From: Micromonospora sp. WMMD961
GTDB lineage: Bacteria; Actinomycetota; Actinomycetes; Mycobacteriales; Micromonosporaceae
DNA: 64,000 bases
Direction of reading: 5' to 3'
Assembly: GCF_029626145.1 (NCBI RefSeq)
Contig: NZ_JARUBJ010000002.1
Coordinates: 4,065,501-4,129,500, forward strand
Made by a program: the position numbers and the translations under genes. The notes below the pieces were generated by a model, which was given only the letters and a program-made list of their open reading frames with translations, was not told the origin of the DNA and did no database searches. This document shows, piece after piece, positions 41,890-51,292 of the stretch. Position 1 is the stretch's first letter. Each line of letters starts with the position of its first letter.

Positions 41890-42669
41890 TCACGGATACG
41901 GGACGGTCGCACCGGTCAGACCGGCGCGCACGAGCTGCTCCAACCAGGGTGTCGGGGCGACCCCCAACTCCCGGCCCAGGTCGGCGCGGAACAGCTCGAA
42001 CCGCCGTACCGCCTCGTTGATGTTGCGCTCGGCCAGGTGCACGGCGATCAACGTACGGGTGGCGCTCTCCCGCAGCGGCTCCAGGTGCACAGCGGTCAAC
42101 GCCACCTGCACCGCCTCGCCGTACCGGCCCTGCGTGGTGAGCCGCTCGGCGAGCGCCTCCAGCGCGTACAACTGGGTCTGGCGCAGGCGTTCCCGCTCGG
42201 TCAGCACCCAGTCGTCGTACCAGCCGGGCAGCAGCTCGCCGGTCGTCAGCGTCGGCGCGCCGGGGCCGACGTCGACCGGTGATCCGCCGGCCAGCAGCGC
42301 CGCGGCAGCCGCGCCCAGGGTGGCCACGTCGCTGGTCACCCCGGCGGCCAGGGCCAGCCGGTCGTCCTCCTGGACCAGAGGCTCGGGGGCCACCCGGTGC
42401 AGCCGCCACAGCATGGTACGCAGGTTGGCGCGGGCGCGATCCTCGTGCGAACCGGGCCAGAGCGTTCCGGCGGCTTCGGACCGGGCACAGCGCTGGCGGA
42501 CGCCGAGGTAGGCCAGCAGTCGGCGGGCACCCTGCGGCACCGCCACCGCCCGTCCGTCGCGTTCCAGGCCGAACCCGCCGAGCAGCCGTAACGCGTACCG
42601 GGGAGGCAGCGCCACGTCCGACTCGGATATCCCGGTGCGATGGTCCTGCGTCACCTCGTGAACAGCCAT
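41890..42669 (-). CDS. SARP/BTAD family transcriptional activator
   Basis: 259 residues from ATG 42669, preceded by GAGAGGCG. The N-terminal winged-helix (Trans_reg_C) is seen in LRLLGGFGLERDGRAVAVPQ and SHEDRARANLRTMLWRLHRV. The C-terminal bacterial transcriptional activator domain reads RERLRQTQLYALEALAERLT and RESATRTLIAVHLAERNINE. No AAA or TPR extension follows. SARPs activate nearby secondary-metabolite or specialised clusters. It is encoded on the same strand as CIS-2, about 137 nt beyond its last gene, and so is a candidate regulator of that system. Confidence 0.88.
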   Translation of the reverse strand: MAVHEVTQDHRTGISESDVALPPRYALRLLGGFGLERDGRAVAVPQGARRLLAYLGVRQRCARSEAAGTLWPGSHEDRARANLRTMLWRLHRVAPEPLVQEDDRLALAAGVTSDVATLGAAAAALLAGGSPVDVGPGAPTLTTGELLPGWYDDWVLTERERLRQTQLYALEALAERLTTQGRYGEAVQVALTAVHLEPLRESATRTLIAVHLAERNINEAVRRFELFRADLGRELGVAPTPWLEQLVRAGLTGATVPYP

Positions 42670-42806
42670 GCATGCGCCTCTCACACCCGATCGCCCCGTG
42701 GGAGTTCCACGGTCGGATGTGGACGATCGCGACGCCAGCACAGTGTCGTCACACCGACCCGGCGAGCGGCGGGGATCAACCGTTCGCCGGAGTCGGTGCC
42801 AGCCGT

Positions 42807-43934
42807 TCAGCGCAGCTTGCTCAGCGTCTGGGCGTACCCGGTCCACTCGGCGGCGTCGCCGACGTCGGCACGTACCCCGGCCTCCTTCATGATGCCGAGC
42901 ACCTGCTCGGCCGGCGCGTCGGCCAGCTTGCCGAGGGTGCTGATCCCGGCGCGGGCCAGCGCGGCCCGGGCCTTGGTCGGCACCCCGGCGAGCATGGCGA
43001 TGTCGGCGTCCGCGACGTTCTCCAGTTCGGCCTCGATGCCGAGCGCGGCGGAGACCGCCGACTGGGCGCCGACGGTGGTCCGGACGATGACGGCCTCCCG
43101 CTCGCTCACCTCAGCGAACATCGCGTCCAGGCTCGGATAGCTGGTGTCCGCCGGCAGCACCTTGAGCACGTCGCGGATCGTCCGGCCGTCGGCCACCTCG
43201 TCCTCCCCGAACAGGCGAATGAACTCCACGAGTTTCACCTCGCGGGGGAAGCGCTGCCGGACGTCGCCGTGCTCGGCGGTGTACCGGGCGAGTTGGGCGG
43301 CGCCGCGGACCTTCGGTCCGACCACCACGTCCACCCCGAGGGTCTCCACGGCGGGCAGCACGATGGTGCCGGCCTTGGTCTGCCAGATGCTGACCTTCTT
43401 GTCCATGAACATGGTGGTGCCCATGTACTTGCCGAAGTCCAGCGAGCCGATGTAGTTGGGGATCTGTTCGATCGTGAACGGACCGGGGACGATCTTGTTC
43501 TCGTGCACCGTCGAGTGCAACCGGTTGATCTCCGCGCGGATCTCGTCGAGCAGCCGACGCAGGCTGACCCGCATGGCCGCCATGCAGGAGAACGCCTTGG
43601 CCAGGTCGGCGCCGAGGTGGTCCAGGTCGTGCTCGATGCGGTGGAACCGCTCGTTGAAGCCCTGCTCGCCGGGGGTCTGCCCGGCCTGCACCACGTCCTC
43701 GCCGTCGACCCAGTCGGAGTGGGCGAAGGTGCGGGCGAACGGCGGCGGCGCGCAGCCCGGCTCCACCGCGGGGAACGACTCGGCGTAGCTGAACACCCGC
43801 TTCGCGGTGCCCACGTTCTCGTAGATCCAGGACGAGACCAGCACGCTGGCGTCCGAGGCCGAAATGCCGTGCTTGGTGAACGCCTCGTACAACTCGGTGA
43901 CGGTCACCCCGTCGTAGTTGATCTGGCTCGCCAT
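42807..43934 (-). CDS. CIS-2 protein with C-terminal helix-hairpin-helix region, unrecognised
   Basis: 375 residues. The middle (about 95-145) is helical, possibly coiled coil (EHDLDHLGADLAKAF, LRRLLDEIRAEINRLHSTVH). The C-terminal region (about 310-350) contains MLAGVPTKARAALARAGIST, the helix-hairpin-helix pattern of DUF4332-like or DNA/protein-binding modules. No catalytic motif is seen. It is the last gene of the CIS-2 operon (13 nt after the 781-residue gene), so it may be a terminal baseplate, adapter or regulatory component. Function unknown. Confidence 0.7.
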   Translation of the reverse strand: MASQINYDGVTVTELYEAFTKHGISASDASVLVSSWIYENVGTAKRVFSYAESFPAVEPGCAPPPFARTFAHSDWVDGEDVVQAGQTPGEQGFNERFHRIEHDLDHLGADLAKAFSCMAAMRVSLRRLLDEIRAEINRLHSTVHENKIVPGPFTIEQIPNYIGSLDFGKYMGTTMFMDKKVSIWQTKAGTIVLPAVETLGVDVVVGPKVRGAAQLARYTAEHGDVRQRFPREVKLVEFIRLFGEDEVADGRTIRDVLKVLPADTSYPSLDAMFAEVSEREAVIVRTTVGAQSAVSAALGIEAELENVADADIAMLAGVPTKARAALARAGISTLGKLADAPAEQVLGIMKEAGVRADVGDAAEWTGYAQTLSKLR

Positions 43935-43947
43935 GATGGTGTCCCTC

Positions 43948-46293
43948 TCAGAGCTGGTCGTACACGCCGCGGTGCCGGCGCTGCTGGAAGGTGCGGAAGG
44001 TCCGGGCCACCGCTGGGCGCAGTGGCTCGGCGGTGCCGTCGTCGTCGAGGTCGACGTGGTCGCGACGAATGGCGAACGTGTTGACCTCCACGCCGAGCGG
44101 GCAGACCCGGGTCAGCGCGTTCATCAGCCGCTCGTACTGCGCCAGGGTCAACGTCACCCCGTCGGGCAGCTCCACCCGGAACTCGTACGGGTCGGTCAGG
44201 CCCGTCCGCACGTAGGAGAGCGCCACCACGGCGACCAGGCCGGCGTGGGTGGGCCGCAGCACGGTCCGCGCGCCGACCGCCTTGATCTCCGCGGTGCCGC
44301 CGCCGAGCCCCACGGTGTACCAGCGGAATCCGGTGGCCCGGCGCTCGGCCAGGTTCAGCCCGGCCTGCGGCAGGCCGATCACGCTGCACACCAGAAGCAC
44401 CCGGTTGCCGGACTCGACCAGTGGCAGCGCGGCGGCGAGGTGCTGGTCGCGCAGCAGTCCGACCAGGCGGGCCAGCCGATCACCGGCGGCCGGCTGGCCG
44501 GCGATCAGCGCGGCGGCCAACGCCGCCGGCAGTTCGATGGTCTCCACCAGCTCGTCGGGGAGCCGGTTCAGCGCGGCCACCACCGGCGCCGGGTCCCGCA
44601 CCGCCGGCAGCCCGGCGGCGGCCAGGACCTGGTCGATCGGCTGCCCGGCCGGCCGGGTCGGTACCGCCGCCCACCGGGTGCGGGCCACCGCGTCGGTCAG
44701 CGGGTTCCAGGCCGGCTCACCGGCGCTGGTCCAGGCCGCCCCGGCCGCGGTCAACCCGGCCAGCAACAGCGCGTTGCCGCCCGGGTCGCCGGGCGCGTGG
44801 AACTGCGCCTCCACGTTCGTGTTCGCGCCGACCGCCGCGCTCAGCGGCGCGGTCACCGCCAGCCCCCGGGTGGGCAGGTGCGACAGGTACATCCGGGTGG
44901 TGCTGATCCGGTGCGTGGTCGGCAGCCCGCACACCCGCCACAACCACGCCACCTCGCCGTCGGCCGCCACGGTGGGCACACCACGCGCCCGGGCGGCGGC
45001 GATCAGCGCCTCGGCGGTCCGGTCCGCGGTGACCGCGCGCCCGGTGTCCAACACCCGGTTGCGCAGGTCGGTCGCCTGCGCGGGGGTCGGCCAGCTCACG
45101 TCCACGCCGAGACCCAACTCGTAGCGGCTGCCACCGGCGTCGTCCTGGGCCCGGGTCACCTGCCACACGATCGACGAGCCGAGTGCCCGGCAGACCCGTC
45201 CCGCCCGGTCCAGGGCGGCGGCCAGCGGCGGCGCGATGCCGTGTGTGCTGTCGAAGGCGTACGACTGGCGCAGACTGGCCCGCAGCGCGGTGATCGCGGT
45301 CAGCCGGCTGGCGGGCAGTGCCCGGCCGGCGTGCACTGTGTTGTTCGGCGGGGTGTTCGCGGGCAGGACGAGACGGTCGCGGCGCAGTTGGGCGAGGAAG
45401 TTCGTGCGGTGCTGCGGATCGCCGGCGGCGACCAGCCGGATGGCCACCGCGAACCGGTCGTCGTCCTCGCGCACCGTGAACCGTGCGCCGCCGGGCAGGT
45501 CGGCGAAGAGTCCGGCGTTCGGGTCGGTGTCCGCGCCGGGTCCGTTGAGCAGCTGGCGTACCGCACCCGGGGTGGGCAGCAGGAACCGCCGGTAGAGCCC
45601 GAGCCGGTGGGCGTACGCGGTGTCCGGTTCACGGGCCGGCGGGGCCAGCCGGCGGGCGTACACCTCACCGTTGGTCGGCTCGTGCACCAGTTCGTCGACG
45701 AAGCGGGCCACCCCGACGTCAGCGCCGATCCGGTCCAGCGCGTCCCGCCGGGCGTGCGCCAGGGTGCGGTAGGCGTGCACCTCCCGGGCCGCGCGACGCA
45801 GCCGGTGCTTCTCGTACGACACCAGGTACAGCAGCCGACCCAGGTTGCCTTCCAGCACGGCCAGCTCGACCAGCCCGGTGAGCGCCGCACCGGTGACCGC
45901 TGTGGCGGCGGCACCGTCGATCGCCCGTTCGGCGGTGACGGCGACGGCGAACGAGGCGACCAGCGGTTCCTCGGCGGTGTCCGGGACGTACGCGGGCACC
46001 GACGCCCCGGCCGCCGACCAGGGCGCGAAGACCACCGCTGGCAGCACCCGCTCCCCCGCACCACCCGGGTCCACCGTGACGGTAACCCGCACGGTCTCCT
46101 CGGCCAGGTCGCCGCGCAGCACGACGGTGAGCAACGGATGCCGGCTGGTCCAGTCCACCACCGCGGTACCGGTGCCGGCGACCGGCACCACCACCCGCCG
46201 GACGGTGCCCGGGTACGGGCCTTCCAACTGGTCGACGAGGTTTCGTTCGACGGACGGGTCGGCGCCGTCCACCGGTACCCGGATGTCTGTCAT
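43948..46293 (-). CDS. CIS-2 large protein after baseplate J, unrecognised
   Basis: 781 residues from ATG 46293 (an open frame continues upstream but overlaps the baseplate J gene). No family is recognised. It lies directly after baseplate J, the position of tail I and fibre genes in phage tails, so it may be a receptor-binding or baseplate-periphery protein. Visible segments are a beta-rich N-terminus (VRRVVVPVAGTGTAVVDWTS), a helical middle (LVELAVLEGNLGRLLYLVSY) and an Arg-rich tail (FRTFQQRRHRGVYDQL). No signal peptide or transmembrane helix is evident. Confidence 0.7.
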   Translation of the reverse strand: MTDIRVPVDGADPSVERNLVDQLEGPYPGTVRRVVVPVAGTGTAVVDWTSRHPLLTVVLRGDLAEETVRVTVTVDPGGAGERVLPAVVFAPWSAAGASVPAYVPDTAEEPLVASFAVAVTAERAIDGAAATAVTGAALTGLVELAVLEGNLGRLLYLVSYEKHRLRRAAREVHAYRTLAHARRDALDRIGADVGVARFVDELVHEPTNGEVYARRLAPPAREPDTAYAHRLGLYRRFLLPTPGAVRQLLNGPGADTDPNAGLFADLPGGARFTVREDDDRFAVAIRLVAAGDPQHRTNFLAQLRRDRLVLPANTPPNNTVHAGRALPASRLTAITALRASLRQSYAFDSTHGIAPPLAAALDRAGRVCRALGSSIVWQVTRAQDDAGGSRYELGLGVDVSWPTPAQATDLRNRVLDTGRAVTADRTAEALIAAARARGVPTVAADGEVAWLWRVCGLPTTHRISTTRMYLSHLPTRGLAVTAPLSAAVGANTNVEAQFHAPGDPGGNALLLAGLTAAGAAWTSAGEPAWNPLTDAVARTRWAAVPTRPAGQPIDQVLAAAGLPAVRDPAPVVAALNRLPDELVETIELPAALAAALIAGQPAAGDRLARLVGLLRDQHLAAALPLVESGNRVLLVCSVIGLPQAGLNLAERRATGFRWYTVGLGGGTAEIKAVGARTVLRPTHAGLVAVVALSYVRTGLTDPYEFRVELPDGVTLTLAQYERLMNALTRVCPLGVEVNTFAIRRDHVDLDDDGTAEPLRPAVARTFRTFQQRRHRGVYDQL

Positions 46294-46304
46294 GGGGCCC
46301 CCGC

Positions 46305-47741
46305 TCAGACGATCCGGAACGGCCGGGGGTCGTCCCGGTCGACGTAGACGGGCACCTGGTTGGTGGCGAGCACCGCGTTGTCGCCGACCGGCAGTCGCTG
46401 TACGCCGTCGCCGGTGGGCGCGCTGCCGGTCACCACCACCGCCGAGTCGGCCGGGAAACGGACCAACCGCAGCTCGCGGACGTCCGCGACGCCCGGCTCG
46501 TTCATCAGCGTCCAGATCACCTCGGCGGCCCGGACCGGCTCGCCGAAGGGCAGCTCGTCGACGTAGCGACACAACCGGGCGTGCAGCCGCGCGCGGAGCT
46601 CGGTGGCGGCGGTGGACGCGTTCACCGTCTCCTTCGAACCGGTGGGCAGTGGCAGGCCCCGGATCACCAGGTCGGCCTCGACGCCGATGCCGACCTCGTC
46701 GGCGCGGTCCACCGAGGCGAAGATGCCCACCGGGCGCAGGTCTTCGATGACCGACTCGACGGCGGCGTGCAGCCCGTCCGGGCCGTCCCAGATGGCGGCG
46801 GCGGTCGGCGCGACGAGCACCGTGACGTAGTACGGGTTGCCCAGGTCACGTTCGGTGCTGAAGACCCGCTCGATGAAGTTGAAGTTGCCGAAGATGGACT
46901 GGTTGAGGTCCAGGCCGCCGCGGCCGTCGAAGACCTGCACCTGACGGACGCCGGGCACGGTGGCCACGGCCAGTCCGATGGCCTCGGCCGTCCAGATGGA
47001 GCGGGGCGCGGCCAGCAGCAGTTGCCGGTAGCGGGCGTCGGGGACCTGCTGTTCGCCCCCGGTCAGCGCGACGGTGTGGGTGATCTCCACCAGCTCCGCC
47101 CCGGCGGCCTGTTCGGCGTCGTCCAGGTCGGCCAGCAGGGTGTCGGCCCGGTTCCACCTGTCGATCTTCTGACTGGGCTGGGTCGGGTCGAGGTTGTGCG
47201 CCGGGCCGGGGTAGAACGCGGCGACGGCCGGCACCCGTTCACCGACGGCGGCGGAGAGCACCACCGTCTCGTCCAGGGCCACGTGGTGCCCGCCGGGTGT
47301 GGACAGTCGGGCGCCCCGGGGCAGCGTGAGCTGGGTGCGCCCGGTGGGCAGGGCGCCTTTCAGTTTCACCGTCACCGTGCCCCGGGCCTGCAGGTACGGC
47401 CGGGGTATGCCGAGTTCCTCGCCGAGGCGGGTCAGCGCGTCGGCGGTCGCCGACACCACGTACGAGTTGTCGTAGACCGCGCCGAGTGCCGCCCACAGCC
47501 GGGCGTCCTCCAGCGCGGCCAGTTCGAGGACCTTGCGCAGCACCGCGCCGCTGGTCAGGTCGATGTCGTCACCGAAGAGCAGCCGGGCGGTGGCCAGCTT
47601 CTCGGCGAGCAGCCGGGCGAAGGACTTCGGCACGAAGCCGCTCTCGACGATGCCGAAGCCGGTCGAGCCGGTGGTCCGCAGCGCGGCGGCGTCGACGGCC
47701 AGGACGTCGGCCAGCTCGGCCGGGAGGGTGGGATCAGACAT
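46305..47741 (-). CDS. CIS-2 baseplate J-like protein
   Basis: 478 residues from ATG 47741. Baseplate J landmarks are GAVLRKVLELAALEDARLWA near residue 65, DALTRLGEELGIPRP (the conserved LD.LA...G..R region), RGTVTVKLKGALPTGRTQLT, and the beta-rich middle after it. J is the main wedge protein that locks the baseplate ring. The start overlaps the gp25 gene by 8 nt. Unlike the CIS-1 homologue it has no propeller extension and is of ordinary length. Confidence 0.9.
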   Translation of the reverse strand: MSDPTLPAELADVLAVDAAALRTTGSTGFGIVESGFVPKSFARLLAEKLATARLLFGDDIDLTSGAVLRKVLELAALEDARLWAALGAVYDNSYVVSATADALTRLGEELGIPRPYLQARGTVTVKLKGALPTGRTQLTLPRGARLSTPGGHHVALDETVVLSAAVGERVPAVAAFYPGPAHNLDPTQPSQKIDRWNRADTLLADLDDAEQAAGAELVEITHTVALTGGEQQVPDARYRQLLLAAPRSIWTAEAIGLAVATVPGVRQVQVFDGRGGLDLNQSIFGNFNFIERVFSTERDLGNPYYVTVLVAPTAAAIWDGPDGLHAAVESVIEDLRPVGIFASVDRADEVGIGVEADLVIRGLPLPTGSKETVNASTAATELRARLHARLCRYVDELPFGEPVRAAEVIWTLMNEPGVADVRELRLVRFPADSAVVVTGSAPTGDGVQRLPVGDNAVLATNQVPVYVDRDDPRPFRIV

Positions 47742-48267
47742 GGGGCAGCTCCCCGAGATGCACCGAGAGCCGGTCGTCGGTGATGGTTTCGAACTGGACC
47801 TGGACCTGGAGGGTGCGAGACGAGCGCAGCGCGGCGCGGGCGGCGTCGGCAGCGCCGTCGGCGCTGTGCTGGCCGTTGCCGGTGGCACCGACACCGAGCC
47901 GGCCGTCGTCGAGGTTCACGTCCACGATCTTGCGAACACGCGGGTCACGGTCGAGCAGGGTGATGATGCCGACGCGTACCTGTTCGCGGATCAGGTTCGG
48001 CTCGATCTGCTCGGCGAGGGCGTTGAGGCCGTCGAAGCCGAAGGTGGCGTCGAAGACGTTGGAGCCGCGCAGCGTGGTCAGTGCCACCGCGAGGCTCTGG
48101 GCCACGTTGTCGGTGCCGGCGACCAGGGCCAGCACCCGGCCGTCGGGGCCGTCGTCGAAGACGACGTCGCGGGCCAGGTCCACGCCGGGCATGGTGGGTT
48201 CGAAGGCGAGGCCCCAGCCGAGGTAGCGGCGCTGGGCCGCCTGTCGTTCCCGCTCGGTCCGGTCCAT
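47734..48267 (-). CDS. CIS-2 baseplate wedge protein, gp25-like
   Basis: 177 residues. The GPW/gp25 pattern is seen in NVAQSLAVALTTLRGSNVFD, FGFDGLNALAEQIEPNL and IREQVRVGIITLLDRDPRVR. It is expected to join the baseplate to the first sheath ring. It is longer than the CIS-1 gp25 by about 33 residues because of N- and C-terminal additions. It lies between the tip-like gene (1-nt gap) and baseplate J (8-nt overlap). Confidence 0.88.
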   Translation of the reverse strand: MDRTERERQAAQRRYLGWGLAFEPTMPGVDLARDVVFDDGPDGRVLALVAGTDNVAQSLAVALTTLRGSNVFDATFGFDGLNALAEQIEPNLIREQVRVGIITLLDRDPRVRKIVDVNLDDGRLGVGATGNGQHSADGAADAARAALRSSRTLQVQVQFETITDDRLSVHLGELPHV

Positions 48268-48268
48268 C

Positions 48269-48592
48269 TCAGACCGCCTTCAGCTTGTTCTGCCCGGCGC
48301 TGGCGGACAGTGCGGGGGTACTGCCGTTGGTGGCGCCGCCGAGGGTGTCCAGCGCCACCCCCTCGTCACCGACGAGCAGCTTCGTGGCGGCACCGGTCGC
48401 CGAGACGACCTTCTTGCACTGCACGGTGGAGCTGCTGTCGGTGATCGTGCAGCCGGTCACCGACTTCCCCGTGATGCCGTCGAGACGGGTCACCGGGACA
48501 CGGTCGACGGTCAACCTGCCCTGCCCGGCCGGGGAGACCTTGCCCTGGCTGGGGCAGTGCACGTCGCTCGACGTGGTGAGCACGAAAGCCAT
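48269..48592 (-). CDS. CIS-2 small spike-tip-like protein
   Basis: 107 residues. It starts MAFVLTTSSDVHCPSQGKV, has a Cys pair (GCTITDSSSTVQCKKV) and ends in a Gly/Ala-rich tail. Its slot between spike and gp25 genes and its small, beta-rich, Cys-containing nature suggest a PAAR-like tip, as in CIS-1, but the sequence is only weakly PAAR-like. Short intergenic gaps on both sides support co-translation. Confidence 0.65.
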   Translation of the reverse strand: MAFVLTTSSDVHCPSQGKVSPAGQGRLTVDRVPVTRLDGITGKSVTGCTITDSSSTVQCKKVVSATGAATKLLVGDEGVALDTLGGATNGSTPALSASAGQNKLKAV

Positions 48593-48602
48593 GTCACTCT
48601 CC

Positions 48603-50630
48603 TCAGTGGACGTTCATCGCGTTGCTGACGTCGACGTCGACGTCGTCGGCGGCGATGTTGACGGTGCCGCCGCTGATGTTCACCGCGCCGTCGCCCGCGT
48701 CCAGGTCGATCCGGGTGGCGGTGATGGTGATCGAGCCGTCCTGCTTCATCACGATCGACGAGCCGCCGCCGGCGTGCTCGATGGTGATGCTGTCGGCGTC
48801 CTCGGCGCGTTCCGGGCGCTGACCACGACCGTGCAGCTGGGCCCGGCCCACCCGCACGGTCAGCTCACCCAGCTCGATGACCCGGTTGCCGTCTCCGTCG
48901 GTGAGGTCGTGCGTCACCTTGCCGTCGTGGTCGGCGGGCACCACCGTGTCCCTGATCGACGAGCGACTGTTGGTGGCCACCCCGACCGGCAGCGACAACC
49001 ACCAGTCCCCCGGTTCGGAGACCGGGGCGTGCCCGGTGGGCCAGAGCGCGCCCACCTCCACCGGGTCGTCCGGCGCACCGTTGCGGTACGCCAGCGCCAC
49101 CCGGGTGCCCGGGTAGCGGGGCAGGATGAGCCCGCAGCCACCCCAGGCGAACGGGGTCAGATAGGTCACCCCGGGCAGCGGGGCGGGCTGCTCCCGGCGG
49201 ACCGGCAGGCGGCGGGCACCGTTGGGTCGACCGTCCGGCCGGACCAGCCCTTCCCACACCGTCTCGGTCTGCGCCGGTGGCTCCACCGCTCCGCTGGCGT
49301 TGGTGGCCGCCGCGCGTACCTCGCCGATCTCCAGACCGCGCGTCTCGCCCCGGGCCGCCCGGGCCGCCCGGCGCACCGCCTCCGCGGCGGCCACCCCGGG
49401 CGACGACGTCGGGCCGGCCGGTTCGGCCGGGGCCGCACCCGAGGCGTCGCTCCAGCTGTCCCACGCCTGGGCGCCCGAGGTGACCTCGACGCCCTGCACC
49501 ACGGTGACGAAACCGGCGGTACGCGACAGGGTGTGCCGGGCGGCGCTGAGGTAGAGCAGTTTCGCCCCCGCGCCCAACTCCCCGGTCGACGGGGCGAACG
49601 GGGCGGCGAACGAGCCGAGCAGCGCCGCGCCGACGCTGCCCAGCGTGGTGGCCTCGTCCACCGCCGGCGGGTCGAAGCACACCAGGTCGCCGGGCTTCAG
49701 ATCCGGGCGACCCTTCAGGGTCAGGGTCCACGCCCGACGGCGCGGCGCGGCGGTGCCACCGGCCTCGGTGGCCGCGTACGGGTCGGTGTCCTGGCTGCCG
49801 TTCTCGGTGCACGCCAGCAGGCCGGTGGCGAGGGTGAGTGGCTTGGGCTCCCCGTCCGGGTACGGGATCGGGCGCTTACCGACGTGCACGGTCCCGTCGC
49901 GGATCAGCAGCATTCCCCGCCCGTACGCGTTGAGCGACTGCTGCAACGCGCCACCGATCCGGTCCAGCGCGGCCCGGTAGAGCAGGCCCGCGCCGAAGGC
50001 GACCCGTTCGTCGCCGGCCGCCTCGGTGGCGCCCCGGGTCATCGTGCCGTCCGGGTCGGCGCCCCAGGTGGCGATGTCCACCCGGGTGCGTTCGGCGATG
50101 GCCCGGATCGCGGCGCTGAAGGTGGCCGCCTCGAACCGTTCGGCGACGCGCTGCCCGAGCCGGGCGTACGCCTGCTCGACGAGGGTCAGCTCGGTGTCGT
50201 ACGTCCGGTCGCCGGTGAGCCGGCGTACCTTGGTCACCCGCAGCACGGCGACCAGCGCCTGGGTCAGCTCGGCCGGGGTCGGGCCGGCGTTGACGCCGAC
50301 CAGGTTGGTGAAGAACGCGCCCACCGAGGTGTTGGCGTCGCGCCAGTACAGGTGCAGTTTCGCCACCAGCGGCGGCTGCCCTTCGGCGGTGCGCAGCGCG
50401 GCGAAGTGCTCGTCGATCAGCCCCTGCACGGTGACCGTGTACGCGCCGGGGCCGAGCCCGTCGGGCAGCGCGGCGTCGATGGCCGCGTAGTAGTCGGCGC
50501 TGGACAGGGTGAGCGCGGCGTCCTGGCTCAGCCCGGTCGGGGTCTCCCGGTGGAACGTCAGCGTCCAGCCGGCGTCGTTGCCGACCGCGCCCTGGCGGAC
50601 CTGACCGGTCTGGAACGGCGTGAGCGTCAA
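48603..50630 (-). CDS. CIS-2 hub-spike fusion protein (gp27/gp5-like)
   Basis: 675 residues. The start is TTG 50630, overlapping the previous stop (TTGA) with GAGGAGGG upstream. The first two thirds form a hub-like region (LTLTPFQTGQVRQGAVGND, RRLTGDRTYDTELTLVEQAY). At about 450-560 an OB-fold follows (YLTPFAWGGCGLILPRYPG, TRVALAYRNGAPDDPVEVGA). The C-terminus is a regular beta-helix needle: SITIEHAGGGSSIVMKQDGS, ITITATRIDLDAGDGAVNI, NIAADDVDVDVS. This is the VgrG plan of a contractile tail spike. The PAAR-like gene follows 10 nt on. Confidence 0.88.
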   Translation of the reverse strand: MTLTPFQTGQVRQGAVGNDAGWTLTFHRETPTGLSQDAALTLSSADYYAAIDAALPDGLGPGAYTVTVQGLIDEHFAALRTAEGQPPLVAKLHLYWRDANTSVGAFFTNLVGVNAGPTPAELTQALVAVLRVTKVRRLTGDRTYDTELTLVEQAYARLGQRVAERFEAATFSAAIRAIAERTRVDIATWGADPDGTMTRGATEAAGDERVAFGAGLLYRAALDRIGGALQQSLNAYGRGMLLIRDGTVHVGKRPIPYPDGEPKPLTLATGLLACTENGSQDTDPYAATEAGGTAAPRRRAWTLTLKGRPDLKPGDLVCFDPPAVDEATTLGSVGAALLGSFAAPFAPSTGELGAGAKLLYLSAARHTLSRTAGFVTVVQGVEVTSGAQAWDSWSDASGAAPAEPAGPTSSPGVAAAEAVRRAARAARGETRGLEIGEVRAAATNASGAVEPPAQTETVWEGLVRPDGRPNGARRLPVRREQPAPLPGVTYLTPFAWGGCGLILPRYPGTRVALAYRNGAPDDPVEVGALWPTGHAPVSEPGDWWLSLPVGVATNSRSSIRDTVVPADHDGKVTHDLTDGDGNRVIELGELTVRVGRAQLHGRGQRPERAEDADSITIEHAGGGSSIVMKQDGSITITATRIDLDAGDGAVNISGGTVNIAADDVDVDVSNAMNVH

Positions 50631-51292
50631 CGCAGCACCCTCCTCAGCTTCTTGTCGAGCAGGTAGCGGTAGCGCAGCCGGCCGGGGCCCAGCTCGGATT
50701 CGACCCGTTGGGCGGGTGGACGGCGACGCCAGACGAACTCGTTGATCGGCGGCGGTCCGAACTGGTCCACCGCCCGGTCGGCGCGCCGCCAGGCCAGCGC
50801 GACGGACGAGCCGTAGTCGCCGGATCCGCGTACCGTCCCGGCGTGCAGCAGCCAGCTCAGCACCAGCAGCTCCACGGCGATCGGAGCTGAGCCGGCGGCG
50901 GTCGACGAGCCGGTGTCGGTCGTCAGGCCGGCGTCGGGGCAGACCCGGCGCAGGCCGGCCGCGAGCGGCACCGAGCCGAGGATCCGGGTGCCCTGGCGGA
51001 CGACCAGGCGCAGCGGCACCCGGCCGACCAGCACGGGTGGCCGGGGTGTGGTCGGCGGCGCGGGTCGCGGAGCCAGGTCGTCGGCGGAGCTGCTCACCAC
51101 GGCGAGCGGGTCGGTGTCCAGCCACTGCCGGGCCAGCCCGGTGGGCAGGATCAGCACCGCGTGCACACCTGCGCCCAACTCGACGCGGTGCGGGAGGCCG
51201 GCGGTGAGGCTCTGCCGCACCTCGGTGAACCCGTCGGGCACCTCGACGGGCGTCTCCGGCAGCAGGTATCTGTCGATCGGGAACGGTGGCAT
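50627..51292 (-). CDS. CIS-2 small hub-adjacent protein, unrecognised
   Basis: 221 residues. Its start overlaps the preceding stop by one base (TGATG) and its stop overlaps the hub-spike TTG, so it is translationally coupled on both sides. Segments: beta-rich N-terminus (RVELGAGVHAVLILPTGLAR), a Pro-rich linker, and a basic C-terminus (LRYRYLLDKKLRRVL). In tail loci this position, just before the hub, holds the LysM-type or gpX protein linking tube and hub, but no LysM pattern is evident. Function is inferred from position only. Confidence 0.7.
   Translation of the reverse strand: MPPFPIDRYLLPETPVEVPDGFTEVRQSLTAGLPHRVELGAGVHAVLILPTGLARQWLDTDPLAVVSSSADDLAPRPAPPTTPRPPVLVGRVPLRLVVRQGTRILGSVPLAAGLRRVCPDAGLTTDTGSSTAAGSAPIAVELLVLSWLLHAGTVRGSGDYGSSVALAWRRADRAVDQFGPPPINEFVWRRRPPAQRVESELGPGRLRYRYLLDKKLRRVLR

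Noticed and set aside
41478..41912. Minus-strand frame of 144 residues between the HD and SARP genes
   Set aside because: Arg/Pro/Gly-rich shadow composition, overlaps both gene ends and an inverted repeat; no ribosome site.
43948..46293. Reading the 781-residue protein as a toxin complex or Rhs-type effector
   Set aside because: No YD repeats, no C-terminal toxin domain and no immunity gene are visible.
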